DNA of 13,627 nucleotides from Kiritimatiellia bacterium. GTDB lineage: Bacteria; Verrucomicrobiota; Kiritimatiellia; RFP12; UBA1067. How positions within the stretch are numbered: position 1 is the first letter of the stretch; the number at the start of each line of letters is the position of its first letter. The notes beneath the pieces were generated by a model, which was not told the DNA's origin, searched no databases, and saw only the letters and a list, made by a program, of their open reading frames with translations. Below, in pieces: positions 6,523 through 13,627 of the stretch. A program made the translations under genes and the position numbers. The DNA is taken from positions 1 to 13,627 of the forward strand of contig JAGCJE010000118.1 of NCBI GenBank assembly GCA_017648225.1, given 5' to 3'.

Positions 6523-8688
6523 ATGACGACAAAAATAATGGCTGCCGCATTAAGCGTGCTTGCTGCAACTTCACTGATTGCCGCCGACGCCGCGCCCAAG
6601 CGCGAATATCCCAAAACGACTAAAGAGCTCGCTGCGTTGCCGCGTCTTCCTACGACTAAGACTCCCGTTCCCGAGGATGCCGGCATCTATATCGGCTCCG
6701 GCGTCTATCCCAACCACGGCAAGATGCTTACCGGCGGCTTCTGCTTCACATACTGGGAGCCCGGCACTCTCGACCCTACAGGCGCCGTCGAGCTTTGCGT
6801 CAAGGAGCAGGTCGGCAATACTCTCCAGTTCTGGCGCGGCAACGAGATTCTCCGAGATCTCTGCCGTCTTGCCAAGGAGAAGGGCCTTTATTCGACCTGC
6901 ATCTATTCGCGCGGCGAGCGCGGAATTCCTCATGTGATTACCAACGAGCTCGGCGCGACGTGGCTCGGTTACGACTTCGGCGAGAAGTTCTCGTTCGCCC
7001 TTGATGATTGGGGCGATCGCGGTCAGACGCTCGAAACGATCGCCGCCGATTACATGAAGCGCGTCCGCGCCCATGTGGACAAGCTTCACGACATGGGCTG
7101 GGGCAACGTTATGGCGACATCCGCCAACTTCGGTCTCGATATCGAGGTTGCCGCCGGCGTTGAGATTCCCTGCACAGAAGACTTCCCCTTCGGTAGCCTT
7201 ACGCTCTCCTCGTCGCTCGGTCGCGGTCTTTACCGCCAGTACAACCTGCCGATGTGGGGTGCTCACCTCGCGCATGAGTGGTACAGTTGGATTCCCCACA
7301 AGAATCCTTACAAGATGAAGACCCTTGAGACGGCTTTCTACCTCAAGTACATGACGGGTGCCAAGATCATCATCAACGAGTCCGGCAACTGGCAGCTTCA
7401 GAGCTCGCTTTGCGAAGACTCTCCGATGTCCAAGATGCCTAAGCCGATCAGAAAACTCAACATTCCCGTTACTGACGAGATGCGTAAGAAATATGTCGAG
7501 CCTATCATGCCTGAGGCTAAGAAGAAATTCCCGATGCTCGACTACCGCTCGCCCATCGCGACTAAGTATCGTAAGATCATCTCCGATTTCTACAAGTTCT
7601 GCCTTGAGCATCCCGCTCCCGCCGGTCAGCCTGAAGCTACCTGGGCGATTGCGAAGGGCAACCTTGACTTGGGCGGTGCGGGCTACGCTCCTGCCGCTGT
7701 AATTTGCGGTGCGGTTGAGCTCGCCAAGAAGAATCCCAACTGGATGGCCGGTACGCCTGAAATGAGCTGGGGCACGGTTTTGAATTCCGTCATGCCTAAG
7801 CCGCCGATGCTCGCGCCCAATAAGAACATCCACTTCTCGGCGACCCCTTACGGCCAGTGCGATATCGTTTCGTTCGCCGCCGACAATGTAACAGCCGATC
7901 ACCTCATCAACAACTATAAGGTCGTTATGTTCGGCGGCTGGAACACCTGCTCCGAGAAGCAGTACAAGGTCTTGAGCGAATACGTCAATCGCGGCGGTAT
8001 TCTCGTCATCGGCCTTTGCCACCTCTCGACCGACAACAAGCGCGAGTATCTCGATATGAAGCCCGAGAAGCTCGTAAACGGCGGTGATTTGAGCGAGCTT
8101 TGCGGCCTTAAGGTCGTTGGCATGTCGAACCGCAAATGGTGGGCCACCGGTCCCAGCGAGAAGCCGAACGAGCTCGGTTTCGTCGCCCGCCGCCGCTTCG
8201 GCAAGATGATGGTTTCTCTCGGTAAAGTCGAGTTTACCCAGGATCCTTCGAAATATGAGGAAATCGCGGTCGACGACGAGGATGGCGAACCCTTCATCCT
8301 TCGCTGCCAGAAGGGCAAGGGCCAGGTCTTCCTTATGAACTGGTGGAATTATCCCGCCGCCTGCAACACCGACATCGGTTGCGGTGCCGAGATCGCCGAT
8401 ATCGGCATGGTCGGCTACCTTTATCAGCACGCCGCCAAGCTCGGCCGCGGTAATGTGTACATCACAGGTAACGACTTCGAGAATCCTGATGAGGATTGCC
8501 GTTGGATCGTCTACTCCTACTTCCCTGACGCCGGCAAGATCTACATGCTCAACCTCGACTACAAGAACGAGAGAAAGTGCGTGCTTCAGCAGTTCGGCGA
8601 CAAGGACTTTATCACTCTTAATCCCGGCGAATTCAGAATTATCGATTCTGTAAAGCTTCGCCCCGAAGAGAAGCTGAACGTAGAGTAA
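6523..8688 (+). CDS. Secreted glycoside-hydrolase-like protein, family not recognised
   Basis: I do not recognise the exact family. The 721-residue protein starts with a Sec signal peptide (MTTKIMAAALSVLAATSLIA). Residues about 50-365 look like a TIM barrel, with acidic residues in GYDFGEKFSF (E154), VEIPCTEDFP (E214, E219), HEWYSW (E252) and INESGNW (E286); two of these could be catalytic. Residues about 460-505 (YKVVMFGGWNTC...YVNRGGILVIGL) resemble the GATase1-like Rossmann domain that follows the barrel in GH42-type beta-galactosidases. A C-terminal beta domain ends with NPGEFRIID. AAGGA (6511-6515) lies 7 bases before the ATG. Codons are as strongly selected as in the HU gene, suggesting high expression. 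The SDR gene starts 1 base after the stop. The glycosidase role is inferred from fold-like pattern and context; no motif proves it. Confidence 0.65.
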   Translation: MTTKIMAAALSVLAATSLIAADAAPKREYPKTTKELAALPRLPTTKTPVPEDAGIYIGSGVYPNHGKMLTGGFCFTYWEPGTLDPTGAVELCVKEQVGNTLQFWRGNEILRDLCRLAKEKGLYSTCIYSRGERGIPHVITNELGATWLGYDFGEKFSFALDDWGDRGQTLETIAADYMKRVRAHVDKLHDMGWGNVMATSANFGLDIEVAAGVEIPCTEDFPFGSLTLSSSLGRGLYRQYNLPMWGAHLAHEWYSWIPHKNPYKMKTLETAFYLKYMTGAKIIINESGNWQLQSSLCEDSPMSKMPKPIRKLNIPVTDEMRKKYVEPIMPEAKKKFPMLDYRSPIATKYRKIISDFYKFCLEHPAPAGQPEATWAIAKGNLDLGGAGYAPAAVICGAVELAKKNPNWMAGTPEMSWGTVLNSVMPKPPMLAPNKNIHFSATPYGQCDIVSFAADNVTADHLINNYKVVMFGGWNTCSEKQYKVLSEYVNRGGILVIGLCHLSTDNKREYLDMKPEKLVNGGDLSELCGLKVVGMSNRKWWATGPSEKPNELGFVARRRFGKMMVSLGKVEFTQDPSKYEEIAVDDEDGEPFILRCQKGKGQVFLMNWWNYPAACNTDIGCGAEIADIGMVGYLYQHAAKLGRGNVYITGNDFENPDEDCRWIVYSYFPDAGKIYMLNLDYKNERKCVLQQFGDKDFITLNPGEFRIIDSVKLRPEEKLNVE

Positions 8689-8689
8689 G

Positions 8690-9310
8690 ATGCGCTCTGT
8701 TGTAGTAACAGGGGGCACGACGCGACTAGGCGCGGCGATTGCTGAACATCTTGAAACCCTAGGATGGTATGTTATCCGCTCCTCGCATCGTAATGATGCA
8801 GGGGCGGATATTGTTGTAGACCTCTCACGCCGAGGTGGAGCCGAAGAGCTGTACGCAGCGGCTGTTTCGCTTTTAGGCGGCAAAGAGCCTGATGCGCTTG
8901 TAAATAACGCAGCGCTTTTTGCGCTTGACGATACGGATGTAATGGCGCTTAATTATAATGCCCCGAAGCGTCTAATCGAGTTGATGGCCGAGCGTCAGAA
9001 GACTGGCGCAGTGGTGAATATTCTAGATTCCCGTATTTTAAATCATGCGCCATCGACGCCCTATGAAAAATCTAAGGCGTCTTTAAGGGACTGTACTGTT
9101 GAATACGCTAGACGATATTCGGAGGTTCTGCGTGTGAATGCTGTTGCACCAGGTCCCGTGCTTGCGCCTGTAGATGTGCATGAACCGGCCGGATCAACTC
9201 CTTTAGGACGGCCGACTCCCGGTGATGTGGCGGCGGCTGTTGCATTTCTTCTGGAAGCGCGGGCAACTACCGGATGCATTATCCCTGTAGATGGAGGCCA
9301 GGCGGTGTAA
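8690..9310 (+). CDS. Short-chain reductase, FolM/PTR1-like (pteridine reductase type)
   Basis: This NAD(P)H-dependent short-chain dehydrogenase/reductase has 206 residues. The cofactor motif is TGGTTRLG (7-14), with Arg at the place where most SDRs have Gly. NNA is at 72-74, and the catalytic YxxxK is Y125/K129 in PYEKSKASL. D113 (NILDS) stands where ordinary SDRs have the catalytic Ser. Both the TGxxxRxG motif and the Asp substitution are hallmarks of pteridine reductase PTR1 and dihydromonapterin reductase FolM; VNAVAPGPVL and VDGGQAV also fit. A role in reducing dihydropterins is therefore likely but not proven. The start lies 1 base after the upstream stop and has only a weak purine-rich site, so translational coupling is probable. 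Codon use is much less selected than in the upstream gene (CTA, TTA and TCT are used). Confidence 0.78.
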   Translation: MRSVVVTGGTTRLGAAIAEHLETLGWYVIRSSHRNDAGADIVVDLSRRGGAEELYAAAVSLLGGKEPDALVNNAALFALDDTDVMALNYNAPKRLIELMAERQKTGAVVNILDSRILNHAPSTPYEKSKASLRDCTVEYARRYSEVLRVNAVAPGPVLAPVDVHEPAGSTPLGRPTPGDVAAAVAFLLEARATTGCIIPVDGGQAV

Positions 9311-9312
9311 CT

Positions 9313-9341
9313 TTGACTTTTTACACTAAATTCCGTATAAT
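9313..9341 (+). promoter_or_regulatory. Consensus sigma-70 promoter of the CocE-like gene
   Basis: TTGACT (9313-9318), a 17-base spacer and a perfect TATAAT (9336-9341) lie 3 bases after the SDR stop codon. This is the best promoter in the window. The predicted start near 9348 gives an A/T-rich leader of about 35 bases with no Shine-Dalgarno before the ATG at 9383. Confidence 0.82.
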
Positions 9342-9382
9342 TTATGATTAATATGAATAGATAATAATAAATAAACTTAATT

Positions 9383-10885
9383 ATGAAAAACTTAAAATTC
9401 CTTACTTCATTTATGTCTGCTGTGGCATTGGGTACTCTTGCGTTTGCAGACGATTCGGTAGATATTACAAAATTTTCCTTGAAAGACGGGACGAAGGTCG
9501 CTGCGGTTGTTTATGTGCCGACGAACGCGACAGGTAAGGTTGCCGCCGAGCTTACGCTCTCGCCTTATAGAAGAACTCGTATCGCTAAGCACATGAATAA
9601 AAAGCGCTACGATCAAATTGGTTTTGCTAATGTTGGTGTTGACTGGCGCGGCACTGGTGGTAGTGAAGGTAAGTTTAATCCTTATGGTCCTGACTTCCCG
9701 ATTGACGCGGGGGATGTTGTTGATAATATTGTTGCAAAACAGCCTTGGTGTAACGGTAAGGTCTTTATGGTCGGAGGATCGTACCCTGGCGCTACACAGC
9801 TCGCTGCAATGCGTGCCGGAGCTAAAAAGCTCATAGCTTGCGCTCCGAGTGTAATGACGCTCGATCCTTATTCGCTTTACTTTTCGAATGGTGTTAGAGT
9901 AGATATCTTTAAGAGCGGCTGGCATATTAAGTTCGCTGGTAAAGAGGCGTATGATGAACTTTCTAAGCATGACGATCCTAATGATCCTTATTGGACTTCG
10001 AGAGCTGATCTCGGTAAGCTCGATGAATGCAAGGCTTCGGTCTTTTATCAGGGCGGCTGGTTCGATATGATGGGTGCTGAGACGATGAGCACTTATAATA
10101 CCTTGAAGCGTAACGGTCGACGCGTCTTCTTAAGACAGGGACCTTGGGCGCATGGCGTTAATGTGTTCGCAGGCGATATTAATTATAAGTTATTAGGTGG
10201 CCGAGTAACCGAGGACTTAGAGCTCGACTTCCTCCATAAGATTGTTCGCGGTGAAAAACCCTCGACTGACAGTATGCCCGGCCAGATTCTTCTTTATGTT
10301 ATGGGCCGTAACGAATGGTGCTTTGTTGATGCTTGGCCTGTCAGCGGCACAATGCCTACCGACTGGAATTTCGGCAAGGGATCAAAGTCCTTTAAACACG
10401 ATCCGAAGAACCCCGTGCCTTCCTGCGGCGGACGTCTGACCCCGGGCGGTGGTCAGATGGAGCAGTCTAAAATCGCCGCGCGCAAGGACGTGATCAGCTT
10501 TGAGGGCGAAACCCTTACGGATGATCTCGACATAATCGGCGACGTTTACGCTAAGGTTGTTTTATCGTCGACGGCAAACTCCGCCGATGTTGCGATCAAG
10601 CTTATCGACGTTTATCCCGACGGCAAGGCGTACAACGTCGTCGATTCCATCTGCCGCGCGAAGGATTTGAAGCCGGGCGAGAAGAGAGTTCTCGAGTTCA
10701 AGGTTGATTCGACGGCTTACAGATTCTTCAAGGGGCATAAGCTTCGCGTTGACATCGCCGGTTCAAGTGCACGTCACTACGAGGTCAATCCCGCAGCGGG
10801 TGAGACGACGATTTACGCCGACGGATCGAAGTTCATTCTGCCTGTGATTCCGAGCGGAAATAAGAATGTTATTCCAATGAAGTGA
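9383..10885 (+). CDS. Secreted CocE/NonD-family hydrolase (S15-type)
   Basis: This alpha/beta hydrolase of the CocE/X-Pro dipeptidyl-peptidase (S15) type would cleave an ester or an Xaa-Pro peptide; members differ widely in substrate. A Sec signal peptide covers residues 1-22 (cleavage probably after AFA). The oxyanion-region motif VDWRGTGGSEG (86-96) is followed by the nucleophile S133 in VGGSYPG. The acid is D228 in GGWFDMMG and the base H257 in GPWAHG, so the triad is complete. Residues about 320-500 form the beta-sandwich (PepX_C-like) domain and end with the usual YADGSKFILPVIP. At 500 residues it is somewhat short for the family but intact. No Shine-Dalgarno is seen before the ATG. Codon use changes from A/T-rich in the catalytic part to G/C-rich in the C-terminal domain. 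Beside a sulfatase, removal of acyl groups from a glycan is plausible inference. Confidence 0.87.
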   Translation: MKNLKFLTSFMSAVALGTLAFADDSVDITKFSLKDGTKVAAVVYVPTNATGKVAAELTLSPYRRTRIAKHMNKKRYDQIGFANVGVDWRGTGGSEGKFNPYGPDFPIDAGDVVDNIVAKQPWCNGKVFMVGGSYPGATQLAAMRAGAKKLIACAPSVMTLDPYSLYFSNGVRVDIFKSGWHIKFAGKEAYDELSKHDDPNDPYWTSRADLGKLDECKASVFYQGGWFDMMGAETMSTYNTLKRNGRRVFLRQGPWAHGVNVFAGDINYKLLGGRVTEDLELDFLHKIVRGEKPSTDSMPGQILLYVMGRNEWCFVDAWPVSGTMPTDWNFGKGSKSFKHDPKNPVPSCGGRLTPGGGQMEQSKIAARKDVISFEGETLTDDLDIIGDVYAKVVLSSTANSADVAIKLIDVYPDGKAYNVVDSICRAKDLKPGEKRVLEFKVDSTAYRFFKGHKLRVDIAGSSARHYEVNPAAGETTIYADGSKFILPVIPSGNKNVIPMK

Positions 10886-10907
10886 CAAGCCCGGGACGGG
10901 TTGTATA

Positions 10908-13265
10908 ATGGATCGCAGATCCTTTATTGAGGCGATGGGGCTTTGCGCGGTGAGTGCTCTCGCGCATCGCTCTTTCGCTTATGTCGGGGGTAAATTCTGC
11001 GAAACGGGTGAAGCGCTTCAACATCTCGGTTCCGGCAAGCGCCCCAATGTTATTCTTGTCCTGTGCGACGATCTTGGGTGGGGCGATATTGGATATTGGC
11101 AGAACAAGCGAAACGCTCAGAACAGGATTTCTACCCCAGGGCTCGATAAGATGATCCGCGACGGCGTCGTCTGCACAAACGCCTATACGACGGCTCCCGT
11201 CTGCGCACCGGCCCGCGCGTCGATGATTACCGGCAAGCATCAGGGCCACTGCAATCTCCGAGACAACATGTTCGATCGCCCGATCGCGACCGATCTTACG
11301 ATCGCCTCGGTAATGAAGGCTGCAGGATATTCGACCTGGCATATCGGCAAGTGGGGTATCGGCGGCGGATACGAAAGCAACGGCGAGAAGCGCGTCGCGA
11401 TGGCGTGTGACGCCGGGTTTGATTATTCCTACGGTTATCCCGGCCATTCCCACGGGCATTCCTTCTATCACTGGGAGCCTAAGAACGTCGATTGGCGCAC
11501 CCACAGAGGCGAGTCGCCCGTTATCGAGAATGTTTCCGGCGAGGTGAAGGCCGACGAAAAACTTTTAAACCGTTATAAATCCCTTTCGACCGGGGCGTGC
11601 GATTTTGAGCGCGACGAGGAAGGTTCGTACTACCGCAGGCTCATTGCGGACAGTGAAGTTAAATACTGCTACGATACGGATCTTTTTGCCGCTAAAATCA
11701 AACAGCTCGTAAAAACTCATCTTGAAGATGCGGAGGAGAAAAATAAGCCGTTTTTCTGTTACGCCTGCTTTACGACGGTTCACGGTACGGGAAATTCGTG
11801 CGGCTTGAGCGCAGTTGCCGAAATGGATCTTTCGAGCGGTTATACTTTGCATATTCCGCCGAGCGGAGCGGAACCGTCCGGCGCCGACGGGAACGGCAAG
11901 GCGTACGGGACGGAAATCGATTATCCCTCGCTTGATAAGTCTGATGCCGAATGGGGCGGAGGCCTTAAGTGGGAGAAGAACGCGAAAGGCCATCTCCCTT
12001 TTAAGGGTACGCGCACGACCGCCAATAAAGGCTACAATCCGAAGTACATCGATTTTAAAAAGTATCCCGCCTTTCAAGGACGCTACGCGACCGCGGTTAC
12101 GCGCCTTGACGCCGCTATAAACGACATCAGGAATTTCCTTGAAGTTAAGGGGCTTGATAAAAATACGCTTATTATTTTCACTTCCGACAACGGCCCCGCC
12201 GCTGAGCATCTCGGAAGATGGACCCCGGAGACAATGGATTCCAACGGGCCATTCACGGGGATGAAGCGTTGGATTTACGAGGGCGGCTTAAGAGAGCCCG
12301 CAATAGCCGTGTGGCCCGGAACGATTCCTTGCGGCGGGGGAGATAATCCGCGAGGGTGTTCGAGACCTTTTCAGTTTCCCGCATGGATGGCGACGCTCGC
12401 GGATGTGGCGGGGCTTCCGCAGCCGGCTCATTGCGACGGCATTTCAATTTTACCGTTCCTTACAGGTCAACCGGGGCCAAATCCCTGTCTGGAATCGGCG
12501 CGCATATACGCTGAGTATGTGGACGGCGGCTCGGGACAGGGCTTCGGGTTTGAGCAGATGGTCCGCGACGGCGATTTTGTTCTTTTGCGCAACAGCGGCA
12601 GAAAGAACGGGGTAGAACTTTATAATGTCGTAAAAGATCCCGCCCAGCGCGTCAATCTCGCGAATGACGGTGCGTACGCCGAGCGTGTGAAGATTATGAC
12701 GGATATGCTCGCTCAATCGCGCATTCCATGCTCTAAGGTAGGCGACGCGTTCGGCGCTAAGGGTTACGCCAACAATACGCCGGGGCGTATAGAGGCGGAT
12801 ACGCTCGCGATTCCGAAAGCGGCCGTCTTGCAAAGAGTTCCTGTCTTAAACAGCAAGACGCGCGAATTGTCGTATATCGTTCAATTTTTCGAAAAAGGAG
12901 CCGAGGACTGGCCCTGGGTCCCTAACTTCCGTACGATGAAGGCCGACGGCGGGACGTTTCTGCTGAATCTCAAGGATATGAAGGCGATGTTCAAGACCCA
13001 TAAGGGAGCCTTCGGTGCCGCGATTGACGGATTTATATATGTGCCTGAAACAGGCGATGTCACTTTCAGCGCGAAGGGCGCGGGCGGATGTCAACTTTGG
13101 CTTCACGAGGCGCATATTTTCGAGTACGAGAAGGGCGATCTGATTGAGGGTAGATCGATAACGCTTAAACTAGAAAAGGGTGTGCATCCGTTCAGGCTGT
13201 ATCTTACGACCGACGACGGGTATGAAGCGCTCGCAAAGGTTACTTCCGCATTTTTCAAAATGTGA
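10908..13265 (+). CDS. Tat-exported type I sulfatase with PA14-like C-terminal domain
   Basis: This S1-family sulfatase would hydrolyse sulfate esters, probably on a carbohydrate. The N-terminus DRRSFIEAMG with a short weak hydrophobic core looks like a twin-arginine signal. Metal-binding D54/D55 sit in VLCDDLGWGD. The formylglycine site is C99-A-P-A-R103 (Cys type), so an anaerobic radical-SAM maturase or FGE must be encoded elsewhere. HIGKWGIG (145-152, K148) and TSDNGP (D427, N428) complete the active-site set, and K453 in GMKRW also fits. A Gly/Ser-rich insertion lies at about 300-385. Residues about 655-785 (GFIYVPETGDVTFSA, LKLEKGVHPFRLYL) resemble PA14 carbohydrate-binding domains, explaining the length of 785. 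The gene starts 22 bases after the hydrolase stop with only a GGG-type ribosome site, so it is probably co-transcribed with that gene. Confidence 0.93.
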   Translation: MDRRSFIEAMGLCAVSALAHRSFAYVGGKFCETGEALQHLGSGKRPNVILVLCDDLGWGDIGYWQNKRNAQNRISTPGLDKMIRDGVVCTNAYTTAPVCAPARASMITGKHQGHCNLRDNMFDRPIATDLTIASVMKAAGYSTWHIGKWGIGGGYESNGEKRVAMACDAGFDYSYGYPGHSHGHSFYHWEPKNVDWRTHRGESPVIENVSGEVKADEKLLNRYKSLSTGACDFERDEEGSYYRRLIADSEVKYCYDTDLFAAKIKQLVKTHLEDAEEKNKPFFCYACFTTVHGTGNSCGLSAVAEMDLSSGYTLHIPPSGAEPSGADGNGKAYGTEIDYPSLDKSDAEWGGGLKWEKNAKGHLPFKGTRTTANKGYNPKYIDFKKYPAFQGRYATAVTRLDAAINDIRNFLEVKGLDKNTLIIFTSDNGPAAEHLGRWTPETMDSNGPFTGMKRWIYEGGLREPAIAVWPGTIPCGGGDNPRGCSRPFQFPAWMATLADVAGLPQPAHCDGISILPFLTGQPGPNPCLESARIYAEYVDGGSGQGFGFEQMVRDGDFVLLRNSGRKNGVELYNVVKDPAQRVNLANDGAYAERVKIMTDMLAQSRIPCSKVGDAFGAKGYANNTPGRIEADTLAIPKAAVLQRVPVLNSKTRELSYIVQFFEKGAEDWPWVPNFRTMKADGGTFLLNLKDMKAMFKTHKGAFGAAIDGFIYVPETGDVTFSAKGAGGCQLWLHEAHIFEYEKGDLIEGRSITLKLEKGVHPFRLYLTTDDGYEALAKVTSAFFKM

Positions 13266-13287
13266 GTGTAATCCCCATTGATTACTT

Positions 13288-13307
13288 CTGGAATATCCCC
13301 AGTTTTT
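13288..13307 (+). terminator. Weak terminator candidate after the sulfatase
   Basis: CTGG (13288-13291) can pair with CCAG (13299-13302), directly followed by five T. A second hairpin, GTAATC/GATTAC (13268-13285), lies just upstream. The stem is short, so this is only a candidate. Confidence 0.35.
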
Positions 13308-13424
13308 AGGATTGAATTTTCGTTGTATGCCTGATTTCATTAGAAGGAACTGATGTTTTATCGTCTAAAAATCTGAAAAAGCGATTCCGCGTCTCTACAA
13401 CAGTAATAACCATAACCTCTAGAG

Positions 13425-13437
13425 GCGGCTCCGCCGC
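13425..13437. repeat. Short G/C hairpin
   Basis: GCGGC-TCC-GCCGC forms a 5-bp stem with a 3-base loop and overlaps the CCTCTAGAGG palindrome by one base. It is the first of the hairpins spaced by AAACAC linkers. Confidence 0.7.
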
Positions 13438-13438
13438 G

Positions 13439-13627
13439 AAACACGAAAGTTGAGTTAGTGACGAATCGCGCTACTGCGCGATTGAAGTGTCGTTGTGCGC
13501 ACTCACCATGAGGCTTCGCCTCGGTGGTGCGCCCAACGCCTCTTCACCCTATCGGGTTTCGTCACTTAACTCAAACACTAAAGCGGCACTTCGTGCCGAC
13601 ACAAACACGCCTCCTTCGGAGGCCACA
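13439..13627. repeat. Hairpins joined by a repeated AAACAC linker, cut by the window edge
   Basis: AAACAC(G/T)AAAG occurs at 13439-13449 and 13573-13583, and the AAACACG core again at 13603-13609. Each copy leads into a palindrome: the cloverleaf, then CGGCAC-TTC-GTGCCG (13584-13598), then GCCTCC-TTC-GGAGGC (13609-13623). The last two units are about 30 bases apart and share a 6-bp stem, a TTC loop and a trailing CACA. The pattern appears to continue beyond the window. Confidence 0.6.
13450..13574. other. Cloverleaf-like structured element, about 125 bases
   Basis: An outer stem of about 16 bp pairs 13450-13465 with 13558-13574, with one bulged T (13566 or 13567). Inside lie three arms. Arm 1 is AATCGCGC (13464-13471) with GCGCGATT (13476-13483). 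Arm 2 is long and interrupted: GAAG/CTTC, CGTTG/CAACG, GCGCAC/GTGCGC, CACC/GGTG and GAGGC/GCCTC, closed by a TTC loop at 13515-13517. Arm 3 is ACCC/GGGT (13546-13557). The first two bases of arm 1 compete with the outer stem. It is not a tRNA: arm sizes are wrong and no T-loop motif is present. It could be a structured RNA or a DNA cruciform element. Confidence 0.7.

Larger units (their letters stand above)
13266..13627. other. Gene-free 3' region, rich in palindromes
   Basis: No coding frame or known RNA was recognised in these 362 bases. The first 150 are A/T-rich and hold the weak terminator candidate and CCTCTAGAGG, a perfect 10-base palindrome (13416-13425). The remainder is almost entirely hairpins, described in the next entries. 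Confidence 0.7.

Noticed and set aside
6571..8883. A 770-codon open frame on the minus strand opposite the secreted GH-like gene
   Set aside because: It is a by-product of strong codon selection on the + strand, where TTA, CTA and TCA are nearly absent. Its translation has no recognisable domain, and the + strand protein has a signal peptide, a ribosome site and a promoter.
10904..10909. TATAAT overlapping the sulfatase start codon as a promoter
   Set aside because: Transcription would begin inside the gene and lose the Tat signal; no -35 box is visible. It is probably coincidence.
13450..13574. A tRNA or tmRNA gene, because of the cloverleaf shape
   Set aside because: The outer stem is 16 bp, the central arm is far too long and no T-loop (GTTCRA) or CCA end is present.
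13449..13576. Integron attC site, because GTTGAGT and ACTTAAC fit the R-box consensus
   Set aside because: The boxes are in the wrong order: attC needs RYYYAAC first and GTTRRRY last. The three-armed interior and absence of any integrase or cassette also argue against it.
13439..13627. CRISPR array
   Set aside because: The repeats are only 6-11 bases, the spacing is uneven and the intervening sequences are palindromes rather than unique spacers; no cas gene is present.

Overview
The window reads like chromosomal DNA of a polysaccharide-degrading bacterium. Secreted glycoside-hydrolase-like enzymes and a formylglycine sulfatase sit beside ordinary housekeeping genes. That mix fits the PVC group, with Kiritimatiellota or Lentisphaerota my best guess. 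This is inference from gene content and style only: the 5S rRNA fragment is too short to place the organism. All eight genes lie on the + strand.

Layout. 1-40 is the 3' end of a 5S rRNA. About 150 bases of hairpin-rich spacer follow, bracketed by a 16-base direct repeat. At 196-1740 is a secreted GH123-type (DUF4091) glycosidase. Next come cysS (1777-3153) and dapB (3168-3899), then a structured terminator region, an HU-family DNA-binding protein (4092-4394) with a clear terminator, and htpG (4526-6415). A second cluster starts at an extended -10 promoter near 6420. It encodes a large secreted protein with TIM-barrel and GATase1-like features (6523-8688) and, one base later, a FolM/PTR1-like short-chain reductase (8690-9310). 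A consensus sigma-70 promoter (9313-9341) drives a secreted CocE/S15-family hydrolase (9383-10885), followed after 22 bases by a Tat-exported sulfatase with a PA14-like C-terminal domain (10908-13265). The last 362 bases hold no gene but are dense in secondary structure: a cloverleaf-like palindrome of about 125 bases and a run of short hairpins joined by a repeated AAACAC linker, still continuing at the window edge.

How the genes fit together. The exported enzymes (GH123-like, GH-like, CocE/S15 hydrolase, sulfatase) could together take apart a sulfated, possibly acylated, amino-sugar-containing glycan such as mucin or a glycosaminoglycan. No transporter or regulator is present to fix the substrate. 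CysS, DapB, HU and HtpG are housekeeping.

Expression signals are mixed. dapB, HU, the GH123-like gene and the 721-residue protein have Shine-Dalgarno sites. cysS and htpG have TGnTATAAT boxes placed so close to the ATG that leaderless mRNAs are predicted. The CocE gene has an A/T-rich leader without a Shine-Dalgarno. The least explained parts are the two structured non-coding regions at the ends of the window.
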